Positions 22,991 through 23,851 of a DNA stretch of 23,851 nt are shown piece by piece. A program made the position numbers and the translations under genes. The notes beneath the pieces were generated by a model, which was not told the DNA's origin, made no database searches, and was given only the letters and a program-made list of their open reading frames with translations. Origin of the DNA: Rhizobium sp. Q54 (lineage in GTDB: Bacteria > Pseudomonadota > Alphaproteobacteria > SMXS01); assembly GCA_945872035.1 (NCBI GenBank), contig CAMBYA010000002.1, positions 1 through 23,851 on the forward strand, in the 5' to 3' direction. Each line of letters starts with the position of its first letter. Positions within the stretch are counted from its first letter, which is position 1.

Positions 22991-23758
22991 ATGGATCAGA
23001 ACGACGTCAATGCATGCCTCGACGCGCTGGAGCGCGCGACCCGGCTTGCCGACGGCGTCGGTCTGCTGCGGCGCATCGGCGAACTGATCGGCATTCCGCT
23101 GGTCGCGGCGCTCGACGACATCTCGACGACCGTACCGCTGACCGACGAGGCCGGCAACCGCCTCGCCGAGCTGTTCGGCTGGGACAAGGCCGCGATCGAC
23201 GAGTGGGTCGATCAGAACTACACGCTGATCAGCCCGACGACGCACGCCTGCCGGTTCCAGCATCTGCCGTTTTTCTGGCAGGCGAACCATCCGTTCCCGC
23301 AGGAGCAGGCGCTGGAGCCGATCCAGCGAAAGGTGCTGGACTGGCAGGTCAGCCAGGGCATCCACGGCGCCATCATCGTGCCGACGCACCTGTCTCGCGG
23401 GCGGGTGGGGTCGGTCTCCTGGCTGAGCCGCGATCCGGCGCTGGACATCGAGCCGATCTGGCGCGAGCACCGCCGCACGCTGCTGCTCGCAGCACTGCAG
23501 TTCATGCAGATCGCCGACGCCGCCCGCGGCATCCGTGCGCCGGAGACCGCGTTCATCTATCTGACCAGCCGCGAGATCGAATGCCTGACCTGGGCCGCAC
23601 GCGGCAAGACCGATCAGGAAATCGCGGTCATCCTGGCGTTCTCGCCCTCGACCGCCCGCTTCCACATCGAAAACGCCTCCCAGAAGCTGAACGCGGTGAC
23701 GCGCACCCAGGCGGTGGCGAAGGCCGCGCAGCTGGGGATCATCGGGCCGATATTCTAG
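22991..23758 (+). CDS. LuxR-family transcriptional regulator with autoinducer-binding-like domain (LuxR solo)
   Basis: A 255-residue regulator. The N-terminal part (about 15-175) aligns with the autoinducer-binding fold: Trp72, Tyr77, FFW (94-96) and Gly123 match conserved positions. The Asp of the Asp-Pro pair that contacts the acyl-homoserine lactone amide is replaced by Ser81 (ISP). The C-terminal GerE-type helix-turn-helix is complete (about 191-250, [20 protein letters not shown] then [14 protein letters not shown]). No luxI is in the window. The start ATG 22991 has GGGGAG 12 bases before it, a longer than ideal spacing. Divergent from the P450 gene, so it probably regulates the P450-Rieske genes in response to a ligand that may not be an acyl-homoserine lactone. 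Confidence 0.91.
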   Translation: MDQNDVNACLDALERATRLADGVGLLRRIGELIGIPLVAALDDISTTVPLTDEAGNRLAELFGWDKAAIDEWVDQNYTLISPTTHACRFQHLPFFWQANHPFPQEQALEPIQRKVLDWQVSQGIHGAIIVPTHLSRGRVGSVSWLSRDPALDIEPIWREHRRTLLLAALQFMQIADAARGIRAPETAFIYLTSREIECLTWAARGKTDQEIAVILAFSPSTARFHIENASQKLNAVTRTQAVAKAAQLGIIGPIF

Positions 23759-23785
23759 CCCGACCCCCGCCCCACCCTGATTGTC

Positions 23786-23840
23786 ACCCCGGACTTGTTC
23801 CGGGGTCTGTGTCGAGGCGAGGAGCGTCCATGCGGGACGC
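23786..23840. repeat. REP-like pair of short hairpins
   Basis: Hairpin 1 has arms ACCCCGGA (23786-23793) and TCCGGGGT (23799-23806) around CTTGT. Hairpin 2 has arms GCGTCC (23824-23829) and GGACGC (23835-23840). The CACCCCGGACTTGTTCCGGG form is a common dispersed intergenic repeat in alphaproteobacterial genomes. Being 28 bases after the luxR stop, it could also end that transcript. Only one copy is in view. Confidence 0.6.
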
Positions 23841-23851
23841 GCACAGGCGTT

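Overview
The window is high-GC, densely packed bacterial chromosome with long spurious reading frames on the opposite strand of most genes. Gene content points to an alphaproteobacterium: ftsE-ftsX-ydcF-plsC divergent from an MJ0042 zinc-ribbon membrane protein, a DUF2125 protein, and an adenosylcobalamin-dependent (class II) ribonucleotide reductase. I cannot name the genus; a Rhodospirillales- or sphingomonad-like organism with catabolic ability would fit, but that is inference. No rRNA, tRNA, CRISPR array, insertion sequence or integrase was seen.

Left part (1-12.3 kb), mostly housekeeping. An ABC ATPase/permease pair (ybbA-ybbP type; the permease runs off the left edge) is divergent from the periplasmic GDSL esterase tesA, the same grouping as in enterobacteria. 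Then come thpR (RNA 2',3'-cyclic phosphodiesterase), a DUF2125 protein, and chaC (glutathione-degrading cyclotransferase). Next is nrdJ, interrupted in frame by a 375-residue intein that carries both LAGLIDADG endonuclease motifs and sits directly before the predicted thiyl-radical cysteine. This is the most striking element of the window. Reading leftward from 11.2 kb is ftsE-ftsX-ydcF-plsC (division ABC complex, DUF218 envelope protein, lysophosphatidate acyltransferase), with the zinc-ribbon gene divergent from ftsE.

Right part (12.3-23.8 kb), accessory metabolism. A methyltransferase is divergent from an alpha/beta-hydrolase plus histidine phosphatase pair. These are followed by a VOC-SDR pair, a MelB-type (GPH) transporter divergent from a tandem EthD-domain protein, and a leftward series P450 - Rieske oxygenase alpha subunit - VOC protein - CaiB/BaiF CoA-transferase. 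A LuxR-type regulator without a visible luxI is divergent from the P450. Together these look like an uncharacterised catabolic locus: uptake (GPH), oxidation (P450, Rieske), dehydrogenation (SDR), CoA transfer (CaiB), rearrangement or cleavage (VOC, EthD), and control by LuxR. The substrate cannot be read from sequence, and no ferredoxin, ferredoxin reductase or beta-subunit gene is in view.

Packing is extreme. Two convergent gene pairs share bases of their stop codons, other pairs are 1 to 10 bases apart, and no gene-free stretch reaches 300 bases. The clearest transcript-end signal is a perfect 12-bp hairpin after the Rieske gene; a REP-like hairpin pair closes the right edge.
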